A stretch of DNA of 64,000 nt from Pseudoalteromonas piscicida (GTDB lineage: Bacteria; Pseudomonadota; Gammaproteobacteria; Enterobacterales; Alteromonadaceae), in the NCBI RefSeq assembly GCF_000238315.3, contig NZ_CP011925.1, forward strand, positions 434,001 through 498,000. The letters run 5' to 3'. The number at the start of each line of letters is the position of its first letter. Position 1 is the stretch's first letter. The translations under genes were made by a program, and so were the position numbers. The notes beneath the pieces are model-generated. The model made no database searches. It worked only from the letters and a program-made list of their open reading frames with translations, and had not been told where the DNA came from. Positions 16,998 through 26,368 of the stretch are shown piece by piece.

Positions 16998-18257
16998 ATG
17001 AAAATAACATCAATAGCATTACTATTCGCGCTTAGTAGCACAGCGCAGGCCGCGGAAAATATTAACTTTCTGGCTTTTGGTGATGGCGGCTATCACCCAG
17101 ATTATCCAAAAACAAAGCACATTAAATCGCCTAAAAATAAGGCTGAATTTATTGCTGCTGAAAAGGCGGATTGGTTAGAAGAACATCGCCCGCTCGAAGA
17201 GTTTAATCATGCGCCTATCTATATTTATCCGGGAACCGAAACCGCAACGGAGGAAACCGGTGCGTTGGTGGTTGGGCAGGCAATGGCCTCTTTGTGTGAG
17301 AAAAAGCCATGCGACTTTGCTATTCAGCTTGGTGATAATATCTATCCTGATGGTGCGGCGGCTAATGATGGCAAAGACGACCAAAAGCGTATGGATGACT
17401 TGATTTTAGGACCGCTAAAGCCGCTACTTATTCAAAACCCAGAGTTGGTTGTGTACTCAGCATTAGGCAACCACGATTGGAAGACGTCTCGTCGCGGCGT
17501 GAAATTACAGACCGAATGGATGGCTAAGCAAGCTAATTTCCATATGGATGGCAAAGGTTATTACAGCTACACCTTTGGTGAGAAAGGCAATAACGTCGAG
17601 TTTTTTGTGCTCGATACCAATATGTTGCTCTCAGGTCAGCATTATTACGAAATTCCACTAAAACCGGACGGTAGTGAACAAGGATTGGCGAGTGCACTGG
17701 CAAGCGGACAAGCCGAAGTAGAAGACATTGAAAAGCACGAGCAACCTGTAAATGGGGAAGATCACAGGCAATTGGCTTGGCTTGCAAATGGGCTTAAGAA
17801 CTCAACCGCAAAATGGAAAATTGTATATGGACACCATGTACTTTGGTCGATTGGTGGCACCAAATATGACGAAGCGCACGTATTACGCCGCTTAATCTTA
17901 CCCGAACTGTGTGAGTACGCGGATGCGTATATCGCAGGCCATGAGCATGATTTGGAACTGTTAACGGACGACTGCTCACGTGTACTCCCCGGAAACACAA
18001 AGCCTAAGTTACCACTTATTATCAGCGGCGCCGCATCAAAAATGCGCGGTACGCATACACCGCTTGCTAACTATCAAGAAAAGCGCTACCCAGAGTACGA
18101 CCTAGTCTGGAATAAAGCTTTTACTTGGGGCTTTGCGCATATCGAATTAGACAACCAAAAAGACAGGCTAAATGTGTCGTTTTACTCAACACCAAACAAT
18201 TTAAGCGGTCAGCTGGTGCCAGAGCAAAGCTTTAGCTTCGCTCACCGCAGTAAGTAA
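16998..18257 (+). CDS. Secreted metallophosphoesterase, purple-acid-phosphatase-like
   Basis: The protein has 419 residues from the ATG at 16998, giving signal peptide MKITSIALLFALSSTAQAA. An in-frame GTG at 16986 would add four residues. Metallophosphoesterase motifs appear in order: FGDGG at the start of the mature chain, QLGDNIYPDG, LGNHDW, YGHHVLWS and AGHEHDLE. These give the two-metal phosphatase site of the tartrate-resistant/purple acid phosphatase type. The likely reaction is hydrolysis of phosphate monoesters in the periplasm or outside the cell. It follows the large TonB receptor in the same direction, with the palindromic repeat between. Confidence 0.85.
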   Translation: MKITSIALLFALSSTAQAAENINFLAFGDGGYHPDYPKTKHIKSPKNKAEFIAAEKADWLEEHRPLEEFNHAPIYIYPGTETATEETGALVVGQAMASLCEKKPCDFAIQLGDNIYPDGAAANDGKDDQKRMDDLILGPLKPLLIQNPELVVYSALGNHDWKTSRRGVKLQTEWMAKQANFHMDGKGYYSYTFGEKGNNVEFFVLDTNMLLSGQHYYEIPLKPDGSEQGLASALASGQAEVEDIEKHEQPVNGEDHRQLAWLANGLKNSTAKWKIVYGHHVLWSIGGTKYDEAHVLRRLILPELCEYADAYIAGHEHDLELLTDDCSRVLPGNTKPKLPLIISGAASKMRGTHTPLANYQEKRYPEYDLVWNKAFTWGFAHIELDNQKDRLNVSFYSTPNNLSGQLVPEQSFSFAHRSK

Positions 18258-18396
18258 CGGATCAGCAGGCGATAAACATGCGGTTTTAAGCAATTAAAAA
18301 GGGTGAAATACAGATTAAATGTAATGGTGTGTAATTGATAACTTCCGTTTTGATGAACTAGATTTAACAGGAGTTTTACATCTTAAGGAAAGCATC

Positions 18397-19803
18397 ATGC
18401 TACCGTCATCAATTACACGCACTAAACTCCAATTACTTGGAATGTCATTATTGCTTGCTACAAGTACACTGGCTGTGCCAAGTGCGCTTGCTTACTCGAA
18501 CGATACTTCTTGTAAACCGAATAACGATTGGTTTGGCAGCCCTGTGCCAAACCCTCCTGAAGGTGCAAATAGTCCGTTTGCATTTAAAAATGGTAAAGAT
18601 CTCTCGACAAACTGCGATTTTCATCAGTGGTCGTGGAATAAGTTTCTTTATTTAACGCAGCCTGACAAGCGTGCTCCTGGTGGCTTGTTGATGTTTGGTT
18701 CTGGGTTTTGGCAGGTTGATAATGCGCTAAAACCTTATTTTGCCCCTTGGAATGATTTATTAAATCCAACCGGACTTCGCCCCGCAAATGTGTTGATTCT
18801 TGAAGATATAAATCAAGCAGGATCAGATGGTGTTATTTACAGCAAGTTTGGTGGGACGCCCGTACATTATTCGATCCACGTTAACGATACTTATATGAAG
18901 TCAGCAACCTCCCACCCAAAAGCAGATAGTAAAGCTGAATTTGCTGTGGGGTCGGTTGAGTTAAAGGTTGCTTGGATGGATGTCAAAGCGCTGCAGCAAG
19001 TCTATCCAAAGTTTGATTTAGCTGAGCATTTTTATATTCGTAAAGCGGTTTACCAAAAAGACAATAAATATAGCGGTACGGGAGAAGTAGCACTCGTTGG
19101 CATGCATGTTGTCGGTGTGGTTGAAAATCACCCAGAGTTTATTTGGGCGACGTTCGAGCATAAATTGAGTGCACCAGATTACTACAGCTCTGAGGGAAAG
19201 TTTAAGAAAAGCACGGCTTACTTACAGCAAGATAAAGTAGTGAGTAATAGTCACGATCTGCTATTTTATCGGGGCGGAACTGAGGTGCAAAATGCACATT
19301 TAACGTATCCAGCTTCTGAAACCACGACCAACACGTTTCGTTTATATCAGTACGGCGTGCCAAACGGCAATCCATATATAGCGGGTAATAACCCTGAGCT
19401 GGTGGGGAGTCAGACACAACAAGCTCAAGATGAAACTAACTTCAATAATATTACTGAACTAAATAGCTTAGTGAATGTAAAACTGGAACAAAAGAATCCA
19501 GTTTGGAGTAACTACTTTTACGCCGGATCAATCTGGCTGAGCACGCAAGATTACGATTTTGCAAATGGCATTAGTGGCAATATCGTGGGTAAGGGAGCCA
19601 ACGAGGCGTTACGCGGCTCATTGGCGGTTGCCAATATTACTATGGAAACTTATACCCAAACTTTCAGCGATGTCACTGGCAGCGAGCCACAAATTAAACC
19701 AGCTAACTGTTTCAGCTGCCATGGTATAAGTGCAGGTAAATCAACGATGCAAGTAAGCCATATTTACAATAACTATTTGAATTTAATGAAAAATAGTCAG
19801 TAA
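18397..19803 (+). CDS. Exported protein with a single CxxCH heme motif
   Basis: This 468-residue protein has a signal peptide (about 1-32, ending ALA). I do not recognise the long middle region, which has tryptophan-rich motifs such as CDFHQWSWNKFLYLT near the N-terminus. Close to the C-terminus is one CFSCHG, a CxxCH covalent heme-attachment motif with only about 25 residues after it. That placement is unusual for a cytochrome c domain, which normally needs an axial methionine downstream. Two methionines follow (TMQVSH and LMKNSQ). It is collinear with the phosphatase and ends at a strong hairpin. A periplasmic redox role is possible but unproven. Confidence 0.6.
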   Translation: MLPSSITRTKLQLLGMSLLLATSTLAVPSALAYSNDTSCKPNNDWFGSPVPNPPEGANSPFAFKNGKDLSTNCDFHQWSWNKFLYLTQPDKRAPGGLLMFGSGFWQVDNALKPYFAPWNDLLNPTGLRPANVLILEDINQAGSDGVIYSKFGGTPVHYSIHVNDTYMKSATSHPKADSKAEFAVGSVELKVAWMDVKALQQVYPKFDLAEHFYIRKAVYQKDNKYSGTGEVALVGMHVVGVVENHPEFIWATFEHKLSAPDYYSSEGKFKKSTAYLQQDKVVSNSHDLLFYRGGTEVQNAHLTYPASETTTNTFRLYQYGVPNGNPYIAGNNPELVGSQTQQAQDETNFNNITELNSLVNVKLEQKNPVWSNYFYAGSIWLSTQDYDFANGISGNIVGKGANEALRGSLAVANITMETYTQTFSDVTGSEPQIKPANCFSCHGISAGKSTMQVSHIYNNYLNLMKNSQ

Positions 19804-19835
19804 ATCAGGTTTCTTGAATGCGCATAGGCTCAAAA

Positions 19836-19868
19836 TAGTAAGCCACCGATTTTAGCGGTGGCTTACTA
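19836..19868. terminator. Bidirectional terminator hairpin
   Basis: A perfect 13-bp stem, TAGTAAGCCACCG/CGGTGGCTTACTA, with a 7-base loop lies between two convergent genes. There is no long T-run, so termination strength is uncertain. Confidence 0.6.
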
Positions 19869-19879
19869 CTTCAAGGAGT

Positions 19880-20482
19880 TTAATCAATTTGCTTTGTGGG
19901 TTGCTTTATCTTTTGCATTAGAAAGAACAAAAGTCCTATAAAAACGATATTGATGAAAGCCATGATAAGGGCTACTTGATCCTCTGAGTGCCCGCGAAAG
20001 TCAGACAGCAAATCAGCAAAGATAAACGGGCTATAAAACGTACCTGCTATATTTAAGCCCCATCCTACAAAACGGGATGTCTTTACAAGCTGAGTGTAAT
20101 CGCTAAGCTTTGCCATAATAAAGTGATACCCATACATCACACCTACGGCCGCCATCATTAAGCCGACAGCTGCATTGTCGCCTCGTTTATTTAAATAATA
20201 TGCATCGAAACATAAAGCACCAACTGCAAATATGCCTATCAAAATAACAATGGCTTTAATCAAAAATTCAGCGACTGGGTTGGGCTCTCGCTTTGTTGAA
20301 ACTTGAGATCTTGTAATGGTAACTTGCTGACCATTCCGTATTACTTGTTGCGGCTGTTGTTGATAAGCTTGACCATATTTGGGTTGTTGATTTTGCACAC
20401 TCACATCAGTGATTGCACGAGTGGGCGTTCCTTCATCTAGAATATGCTCAACGCATTTCTTAATTAACTTTTTTATTATCAC
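19880..20482 (-). CDS. Four-helix membrane protein of the type VI cargo module (candidate immunity protein)
   Basis: This 200-residue protein has a Gln-rich cytoplasmic N-terminus (about 30-60) and four predicted membrane helices (about 72-92, 104-125, 138-160 and 170-190). It contains FDAYYLNKRGD at residues 92-102. The VasX-like toxin of this module has FDAYYAYKRGD at residues 993-1003, also between two membrane helices. The codons differ, so the match is at protein level. It is the last gene of the module, 33 bases after the paralogue pair. A small multipass protein beside a VasX-type toxin is the usual form of an immunity protein. I know no family name for it. Confidence 0.55.
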   Translation of the reverse strand: MIIKKLIKKCVEHILDEGTPTRAITDVSVQNQQPKYGQAYQQQPQQVIRNGQQVTITRSQVSTKREPNPVAEFLIKAIVILIGIFAVGALCFDAYYLNKRGDNAAVGLMMAAVGVMYGYHFIMAKLSDYTQLVKTSRFVGWGLNIAGTFYSPFIFADLLSDFRGHSEDQVALIMAFINIVFIGLLFFLMQKIKQPTKQID

Positions 20483-20515
20483 AAAAACTCCTTGTTATAG
20501 AGATTAATTCGAGTA

Positions 20516-21490
20516 TTACCAAAACTCTTTATCTAGTGGGCGGTCATTTTTTAGGTCGTAAAAGGGGGCTTGTTTTACTAAATCTTCGCCTAATATGATT
20601 ATTTTATCTTGCTCCGTAAAGTCACCGCTTTCGATTACCTCTTGCCAGCCTTTGTAAAAGGATGTAGGTATAGGTTGTGTGTTATCCATAAAACGATGGA
20701 TTTCACTCCACAGCTCCATGCTATCTTCTAAGTCTCTTGGCTCCCAGTCGACAGGGTACATAGGTTGATGGCGAAGGTGTTTGGGGTAGCGCTTTGGCAC
20801 CAAATAGGCCATATTAAACTGCACCCCTCTGCCTGCAGAAACTTTACCGATGTATAAATCAACCTCATCTAACGCTAGCGAAAAGGTACTAACATTGTTA
20901 CCAACGGGAAAGGTAACAAGGCCACTATGGCGAAAAAAATCAACACGGAGTACTTCAGCTGAAGTGCGTTTTACGTAGCCAACATGGATAAAAATAGGAA
21001 TGGCGATCGTAAGCAAAACGGCTATCTTCCAAACAAAAAATTGATCGTGTGTAGCCAAATAAAAACACGCCGCAATAATAGCTCCAGCTAAAGCAATATA
21101 CGCAAAAGCTGCATTCGAAAGTTTATCGATTCGATCAAAATCGACACTCATCAATTTAATATCTTTGCTGGAGGCCATTAGGTTATTTTGCGCGAGTAAG
21201 AAGCGGCTGTTTAACTTTACAGGTACTCGCTCAACCCCCCCTTTTATTTTTTTTCGCCTAGGTACAGAGTCTGCTATTGGTAGTAACGGAGTCTCTTCCA
21301 CCGGCCGACCAAAATCAATGGGTGGTAAATTGTCTTCTGTATGTTCTTTTATCTCTTTAGGTGCTTTGGGCGCTGCCTCGGTTTCCATTACCTTACTTAT
21401 TATTTTTTGCAGACCTAAAGCGAGTAAGTCCATCACTTTTTTCCGGATGCGGTTATGGGGAGGGCTGACTTCCTTGTGGTGTGCTTTCAT
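20516..21490 (-). CDS. DUF6708-like membrane protein, paralogue B
   Basis: This 324-residue protein is nearly identical to the next gene upstream (21501-22448) except in two places: the first 20 or so residues and the two-helix membrane segment (about residues 130-172). After the helices comes a conserved cytoplasmic domain with KRTSAEVLRVDFFRHSGLV and a C-terminal PLDKEFW. I associate this layout with DUF6708 proteins found beside type VI effectors, but the family call is from memory. It is probably an immunity or accessory protein for the VasX-like toxin. The 10-base gap to its twin shows a tandem duplication in one operon. Confidence 0.55.
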   Translation of the reverse strand: MKAHHKEVSPPHNRIRKKVMDLLALGLQKIISKVMETEAAPKAPKEIKEHTEDNLPPIDFGRPVEETPLLPIADSVPRRKKIKGGVERVPVKLNSRFLLAQNNLMASSKDIKLMSVDFDRIDKLSNAAFAYIALAGAIIAACFYLATHDQFFVWKIAVLLTIAIPIFIHVGYVKRTSAEVLRVDFFRHSGLVTFPVGNNVSTFSLALDEVDLYIGKVSAGRGVQFNMAYLVPKRYPKHLRHQPMYPVDWEPRDLEDSMELWSEIHRFMDNTQPIPTSFYKGWQEVIESGDFTEQDKIIILGEDLVKQAPFYDLKNDRPLDKEFW

Positions 21491-21500
21491 CGTTTTACTG

Positions 21501-22448
21501 CTACCAAATCACTTTGTCTAACGGGCGGTTGTTTTCTAAATCGTAAAAAGGGGCTTGTTTTACTAAATCTTCGCCTAATATGATTATTTTATCTTGCTCC
21601 GTAAAGTCACTGCTTTCGATTACCTCTTGCCAGCCTTTGTAAAAGGATGTAGGTATAGGTTGTGTGTTATCCATAAAACGATGGATTTCACTCCACAGCT
21701 CCATGCTATCTTCTAAGTCTCTTGGCTCCCAGTCGACAGGGTACATAGGTTGATGGCGAAGGTGTTTGGGGTAGCGCTTTGGCACCAAATAGGCCATATT
21801 AAACTGCACCCCTCGACCTGCGGAAACTTTACCGATATACAAATCAACCTCATCTAACGCTAGTGAAAAAGTACTAACATTGTTACCAATGGGAAAGGTA
21901 ACAAGGCCACTATGGCGAAAGAAATCAACACGGAGTACTTCAGCTGAAGTGCGTTTTATATGAGAGATATGGGTAAACACAAGTGCCGAAAATGTACATA
22001 ACCCGCCGCCGATCCAAAGTAATTTCGTGTCAGCAGTTTTTAAATACGAAAGGAATGTCATAACAGCAAAAACTAAGGACATATAAGCAAAAGCTGCATT
22101 CGAAAGCTTATCAATACGATCAAGGTCAACACTCACCAGCTTAATATCTTTGCTGGAGGCCATTAGGTTATTTTGCGCGAGTAAGAAGCGGCTGTTTAAC
22201 TTTACAGGTACTCGCTCAAATCCCCCCTTTACTTTTTTACGTCTTGGTACTGAGTCTGCTATTGGTAGTAACGGAGTTTCTTCCACCGGCCGACCAAAAT
22301 CAATGGGTGGTAAATTGTCCTCTGTATGTTCTTTTATCTCTTTAGGTGCTTTGGGCGCTACCTCGGTTTCCATCACTTTACTTACTATGTTTTTGAGTAA
22401 AATAGCAGATAGGGCTGTAAAGGTTTTTAGATTTAATTTTTCTCTCAT
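21501..22448 (-). CDS. DUF6708-like membrane protein, paralogue A
   Basis: This 315-residue protein is the toxin-proximal member of the duplicated pair. It shares the proline-rich segment with VEETPLLPIADSVPRRKK (about 50-75), the LNSRFLLAQNNLMASS segment and the whole C-terminal domain with its twin. Its membrane segment reads MSLVFAVMTFLSYLKTADTK and so on, unrelated to the IALAGAIIAACFYLATHDQ of the other copy. No catalytic motif is visible. The position directly after the VasX-like toxin favours an immunity or toxin-delivery role. Confidence 0.55.
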   Translation of the reverse strand: MREKLNLKTFTALSAILLKNIVSKVMETEVAPKAPKEIKEHTEDNLPPIDFGRPVEETPLLPIADSVPRRKKVKGGFERVPVKLNSRFLLAQNNLMASSKDIKLVSVDLDRIDKLSNAAFAYMSLVFAVMTFLSYLKTADTKLLWIGGGLCTFSALVFTHISHIKRTSAEVLRVDFFRHSGLVTFPIGNNVSTFSLALDEVDLYIGKVSAGRGVQFNMAYLVPKRYPKHLRHQPMYPVDWEPRDLEDSMELWSEIHRFMDNTQPIPTSFYKGWQEVIESSDFTEQDKIIILGEDLVKQAPFYDLENNRPLDKVIW

Positions 22449-22459
22449 TATTTTGCCTT

Positions 22460-22600
22460 TTAGTTTAATAGCCTTTGTAGCAACCCAGCTGCACTTAAAC
22501 CATAATCATCGATCTCTACCTCTACGGTTTGCTCACTCCAAAGCCGAGCTTCTGAAATATTGCCATCTTGATCGCGCTCTGGAGCTGGTAGCCTAAACTC
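22460..22600 (-). other. In-frame coding extension after the toxin stop codon
   Basis: Directly after the toxin TAA (22601-22603) the same frame stays open for 46 codons. It encodes a polar, coding-like tail (EFRLPAPERDQDGN... to ...LLQRLLN) and stops at 22460-22462, 12 bases before the next gene. It has no ATG of its own in frame. This looks like the former C-terminus of the toxin, cut off by a nonsense change. Confidence 0.6.
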
Positions 22601-25600
22601 TTAACTCGAGTTTGGGCTAATGGTTTGCCCTTTTCCAAGGGGGTATTTTGTACAGCGCATACGCAGTTTTAACTTTGTGCAGTTTAGCTTGTCAAAATAA
22701 GGGTACAGCGCGGTTTCGTCGAACTGTAACTGAAACCCGGTAAACTGAGGGCTAACGGTAATTTTAACATGTTCCCAGAAGTGATTGATTGCGGTGGAGG
22801 CTTGCCCTTTTGCCGCAGTACTTAGCAATGATTGCCATGGTTTATTAGAGGCAACGGGCTTAATATCAAACTCTAGGTCTAAATAACTCAGTTGAGATGC
22901 AGGAATATGCCCGGGAACCTGCATATTAAAGTTTACGATATGAAATTTACCACGTTTTGATATTTTATCAGCAACACGTGAAAAGGTATTGAGCTGCATC
23001 ACTTGAGATTCAGCCATAATAGATGGGGCAAATAACGCGTTATAAAGTGCATGCAGAGCATATTCTGGGTGAGCCTGCCAAGAATAGGTTGGGTTGTCTG
23101 CTAGTAGCTTTTTTTCGCCACCCTCAAAGGCATTTTTACCCCAAGGGCAGACGGTTAACCAGTTTTTGAGCGGATCTTTATGGATTAAATAGAGAATACC
23201 GTAGCCTATAAGCACCGCTATCAGACCATAGATGCTCACTCTGCCAAATTGTAACATAACTGCAGCACGAGAATATTTGGCCAACACCATAGGTAGGCTA
23301 TCAATGGCCATTCCCGCAAAACCTGCTGTCACAAGTAAGTTTCCTGTGGTTGCCCACACATCGCCCCGCTTATAGGCATAGTAAGCATCAAAAGCAGATA
23401 TGGTCGCACTGTATGCTGAGGCAAGTAAATTTAATCTACTCGTCCATTTCATTAACGACGCTTTACTCGAAAAGGCTGGCCCATATTTTTGTTGTGCGCT
23501 TCTATCTCCAAATATGCGCCTATGATGTTCAAAGGCTGCATATTGCCTGACAGTTGGTAGCCCTGACCGCATATCAGTTATAGCAGACTGCACTGTTAGG
23601 TGTATTGCCGCTACATCAGCCATGGCACCGACTGCATCAACTAACTTTCTGTCGGATTCTAAATTCCAATTGATTAAAACCTGCCTAACATTTGCAATTT
23701 CAAAGATATATAAAGCGCCTAATATACCCACCATTCCTCTTTTTAGCGACTGGCTGGATGCGGCCTCGGTAACAACTTTATTTTGCCATTTCTCTAGGTT
23801 TGCTGTTCGCTCTGCGAGATTTTTGATAGTGGTGTGTTGGTTTTCTAACTCAGTTGAATAGTGTTTTGCATTTTGTACCGTGTCGTCATAAATTTGTTTT
23901 GCCCTTGCAGCTGAGGCTTCAGCAGACAAATCGGCGCCAGTTGCTTTAACCAAATAGGCAATGACTTTCTCTTTACTTTCAATAAAGGTGGTTGTTTGTG
24001 CTCTATCTAACGATTGGGTTAGGAGTTCAAGGCGTTTATTCAAGTTCAAAACATCTTCCAAAGACACCTTATGGCTGGCGCCTCCGTATTTTATATTGAC
24101 ATTTCGCTTTCTGTTCGCTCGTATCACCTGATTTAATTCTTTCACTTGCTTCTCGGCAGAAAGCTGGCGAGATTTGGGATCAAGCGGCATGTAACCTTTA
24201 GGAAAGTTACCATTTATATAATCGGAGACCCTCATTTCAACTTCAACAAGGTGCCCGGGTGTTGAGATATCTACTAATCGCATCAGTGGCTGTAATACAT
24301 CCGCTTTTGCATCAATCAATTTTGCAAAAGGGTATTTGTGCCATGCACTATTGACCTTTACGAAGGTCGAAACTTGTTTTTGAGCTCGTGTAACCGACGC
24401 TTTTGCTGTTGCAAACTTGGTCTCAAGGCGTTGTAACCGTGCTCTTTCAACTTGTATCTTTGCGTCTAATTCTGCAGCTTTGAGTTGATGTTCTTCAGGA
24501 GTCAAACGCGATAGTTCAGACTTTCGTTGTTCATACTCAGCTTCTTTTTTTGTCAGCTCATCAAGCGCTTCATCTCTTGCAAGTTCGGCCTCTTTCAATG
24601 CTTTTTGAGTGTGTTCATACTGCTGTTTAGTTGCGTTTGTGGCTGCTTGTGTCGCAGATTTTTGTTGACCTAACGTCCCTTTGTGACTCGAAAGTTTATG
24701 GGCGATATCGGGGATCTCAAATACACTAACGGCTAAACCAAAAACCACCTGAGAAAGCCGCCTGCCTAATTGTTCTCCTTCATTCCAATCTATTAATTCC
24801 TCTTGTTTATGGATCTTTTCGATTTTTGCGCTCGCAAGCTTAAGCTCAAAGCGGTTAAAGTCACGCTTTTCGTATTCACTTAGCTTATTTCCCGTAGGTT
24901 TTGGAAATAAAAACTGCGCAATTTCTTTTCCTGGTTTGCTTGGATGTTGATCTAGACATTGCAGAATAAAGTCTTGTCCTCGGTGGCCGCTACTTAGCGT
25001 GTGCCAAAACTCTTTGTCTCTGTTAATTTGAGCTATTTGTGCTGCCGGGTGGGGCTTCAAAACCAAAAATAAATCGGTGAGTAAGTCATAGGCTTCAAAA
25101 AACCTTAAGTCAGTTTGATGCGCATAATCTTTAAAGCACTCGGTAAATCCAGCGGCTAACGATTCTTGATCGAGAAAGTTAATGAGTTCATCAGTGAGCT
25201 CCGCTATATTTTCTGCAAGTTCTCGAAATGTTTTTTCCTGCAAAAACTCAAAAAAGGCCTCTTCATCTAAGCATTCTGTTCGCCATTCTTTAAGTTTGTT
25301 GGCAAAGTCGATGGCGTCTTCATCCGATTCGACTAGTTTTTCACCAGATGACTGTATTTCTATGTCTTTATCTAAAACGGCGTCCGTTTGCAGATAGAAA
25401 GTTTGCAGCATGTAAACTGCAAGCTCGTATTTATTACGTTGCTGATAGTCGATTTCACCTGTTTCGCTGTTTACACCAGAGAGGTGGTTCATAAGCGCTT
25501 CAATTTCAACCAGCAAATTTTGAATTTTCACCACATACATTCGAGCCACATGGATCCCGTCAAAAATCGGCACTTGGGCGATTTTATCGCGCTCTGGCAG

Positions 25601-26368
25601 GTGCAGTTTTTGATGAAGTGTGGGGGTGTTAACTACTTTGCCTTGGTCGTTATAGCCTGTGGCAAATTGCCCTAAGTTATCTAGCTTCGTCATGCGCTGT
25701 GCTCTGAGCGCTGCTGCATCTCCTGGGGCAGGGCAATGTCTTTCTTCGTCAGCGAGTGGCGTGCCGGTATTTAAGCGCGGATCCTGTTCATTAAACCCGC
25801 CAAACAACAAGATTTGTTCCCACGACCACTGCACTTCGGACCACGCGATTTCTACGCTTACTTCGTTACCATTTAGTTTATGCGGAACGAGAATACTGCT
25901 GGTTGGCTTACAAGTTGCTGCACGCGTGCCTTGCGGTCGTGAGTTTGGCTTATTGGCCGACTTTTTCCAACTTAAAAAACCTTTTTGCCAATACAAATTC
26001 ACATCTGAGAATAGCGCCGGAGCGTCAAAGTCTTCAGGTTCGATAACTTGTAGCTCACGCCATAAATAGCCATCGACATAAATATAGATAAATCCGCTGG
26101 TTACTGGAGAGGCTGATTGTAGTTGTTGTTCTGGCGTGTCGTATAAAAATGGATAAATGTGTACCAGCTCAATGTCGGCATCACTGCTTTGTTGGTCTAC
26201 CGTGTTTGAAGTGTAGAGGGGAACCTTATAATAGCCTTCTTTTGTGCCATCAACCGAGGTGTCTTTGAGCATCAAAGAGACCACCTCTTTGATGCTTGCA
26301 TAGCCCTCAAAAACAAGTTCTCTAAAATTACTGTTAGCATTGGTTTTGGTTGGTAAAGTGTGGCTCAT
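22601..26368 (-). CDS. VasX-like (BTH_I2691-type) type VI secretion effector
   Basis: This 1255-residue protein is organised as an N-terminal VasX-type domain (about 1-260, with YPFLYDTPEQQLQ and GFIYIYVDGYLWREL), a helical middle region and a long coiled coil (about 575-690). Several membrane helices follow in the C-terminal third (about 880-905, 980-1000, 1008-1030 and 1040-1062). VasX proteins are pore-forming colicin-like toxins delivered by the type VI apparatus against bacterial membranes. The start overlaps the DUF4150 adaptor gene by 4 bases. The frame ends at a TAA followed by 46 in-frame codons, so the protein may be truncated. No structural type VI genes lie nearby. Confidence 0.8.
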   Translation of the reverse strand: MSHTLPTKTNANSNFRELVFEGYASIKEVVSLMLKDTSVDGTKEGYYKVPLYTSNTVDQQSSDADIELVHIYPFLYDTPEQQLQSASPVTSGFIYIYVDGYLWRELQVIEPEDFDAPALFSDVNLYWQKGFLSWKKSANKPNSRPQGTRAATCKPTSSILVPHKLNGNEVSVEIAWSEVQWSWEQILLFGGFNEQDPRLNTGTPLADEERHCPAPGDAAALRAQRMTKLDNLGQFATGYNDQGKVVNTPTLHQKLHLPERDKIAQVPIFDGIHVARMYVVKIQNLLVEIEALMNHLSGVNSETGEIDYQQRNKYELAVYMLQTFYLQTDAVLDKDIEIQSSGEKLVESDEDAIDFANKLKEWRTECLDEEAFFEFLQEKTFRELAENIAELTDELINFLDQESLAAGFTECFKDYAHQTDLRFFEAYDLLTDLFLVLKPHPAAQIAQINRDKEFWHTLSSGHRGQDFILQCLDQHPSKPGKEIAQFLFPKPTGNKLSEYEKRDFNRFELKLASAKIEKIHKQEELIDWNEGEQLGRRLSQVVFGLAVSVFEIPDIAHKLSSHKGTLGQQKSATQAATNATKQQYEHTQKALKEAELARDEALDELTKKEAEYEQRKSELSRLTPEEHQLKAAELDAKIQVERARLQRLETKFATAKASVTRAQKQVSTFVKVNSAWHKYPFAKLIDAKADVLQPLMRLVDISTPGHLVEVEMRVSDYINGNFPKGYMPLDPKSRQLSAEKQVKELNQVIRANRKRNVNIKYGGASHKVSLEDVLNLNKRLELLTQSLDRAQTTTFIESKEKVIAYLVKATGADLSAEASAARAKQIYDDTVQNAKHYSTELENQHTTIKNLAERTANLEKWQNKVVTEAASSQSLKRGMVGILGALYIFEIANVRQVLINWNLESDRKLVDAVGAMADVAAIHLTVQSAITDMRSGLPTVRQYAAFEHHRRIFGDRSAQQKYGPAFSSKASLMKWTSRLNLLASAYSATISAFDAYYAYKRGDVWATTGNLLVTAGFAGMAIDSLPMVLAKYSRAAVMLQFGRVSIYGLIAVLIGYGILYLIHKDPLKNWLTVCPWGKNAFEGGEKKLLADNPTYSWQAHPEYALHALYNALFAPSIMAESQVMQLNTFSRVADKISKRGKFHIVNFNMQVPGHIPASQLSYLDLEFDIKPVASNKPWQSLLSTAAKGQASTAINHFWEHVKITVSPQFTGFQLQFDETALYPYFDKLNCTKLKLRMRCTKYPLGKGQTISPNSS

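Larger units (their letters stand above)
20516..22448 (-). repeat. Tandem gene duplication, period about 985 bp
   Basis: Two consecutive genes share long near-identical nucleotide tracts, for example 20562-20815 against 21547-21800. These tracts are broken by a divergent block at 20940-21110 against 21950-22090, which encodes the membrane helices. Confidence 0.85.
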
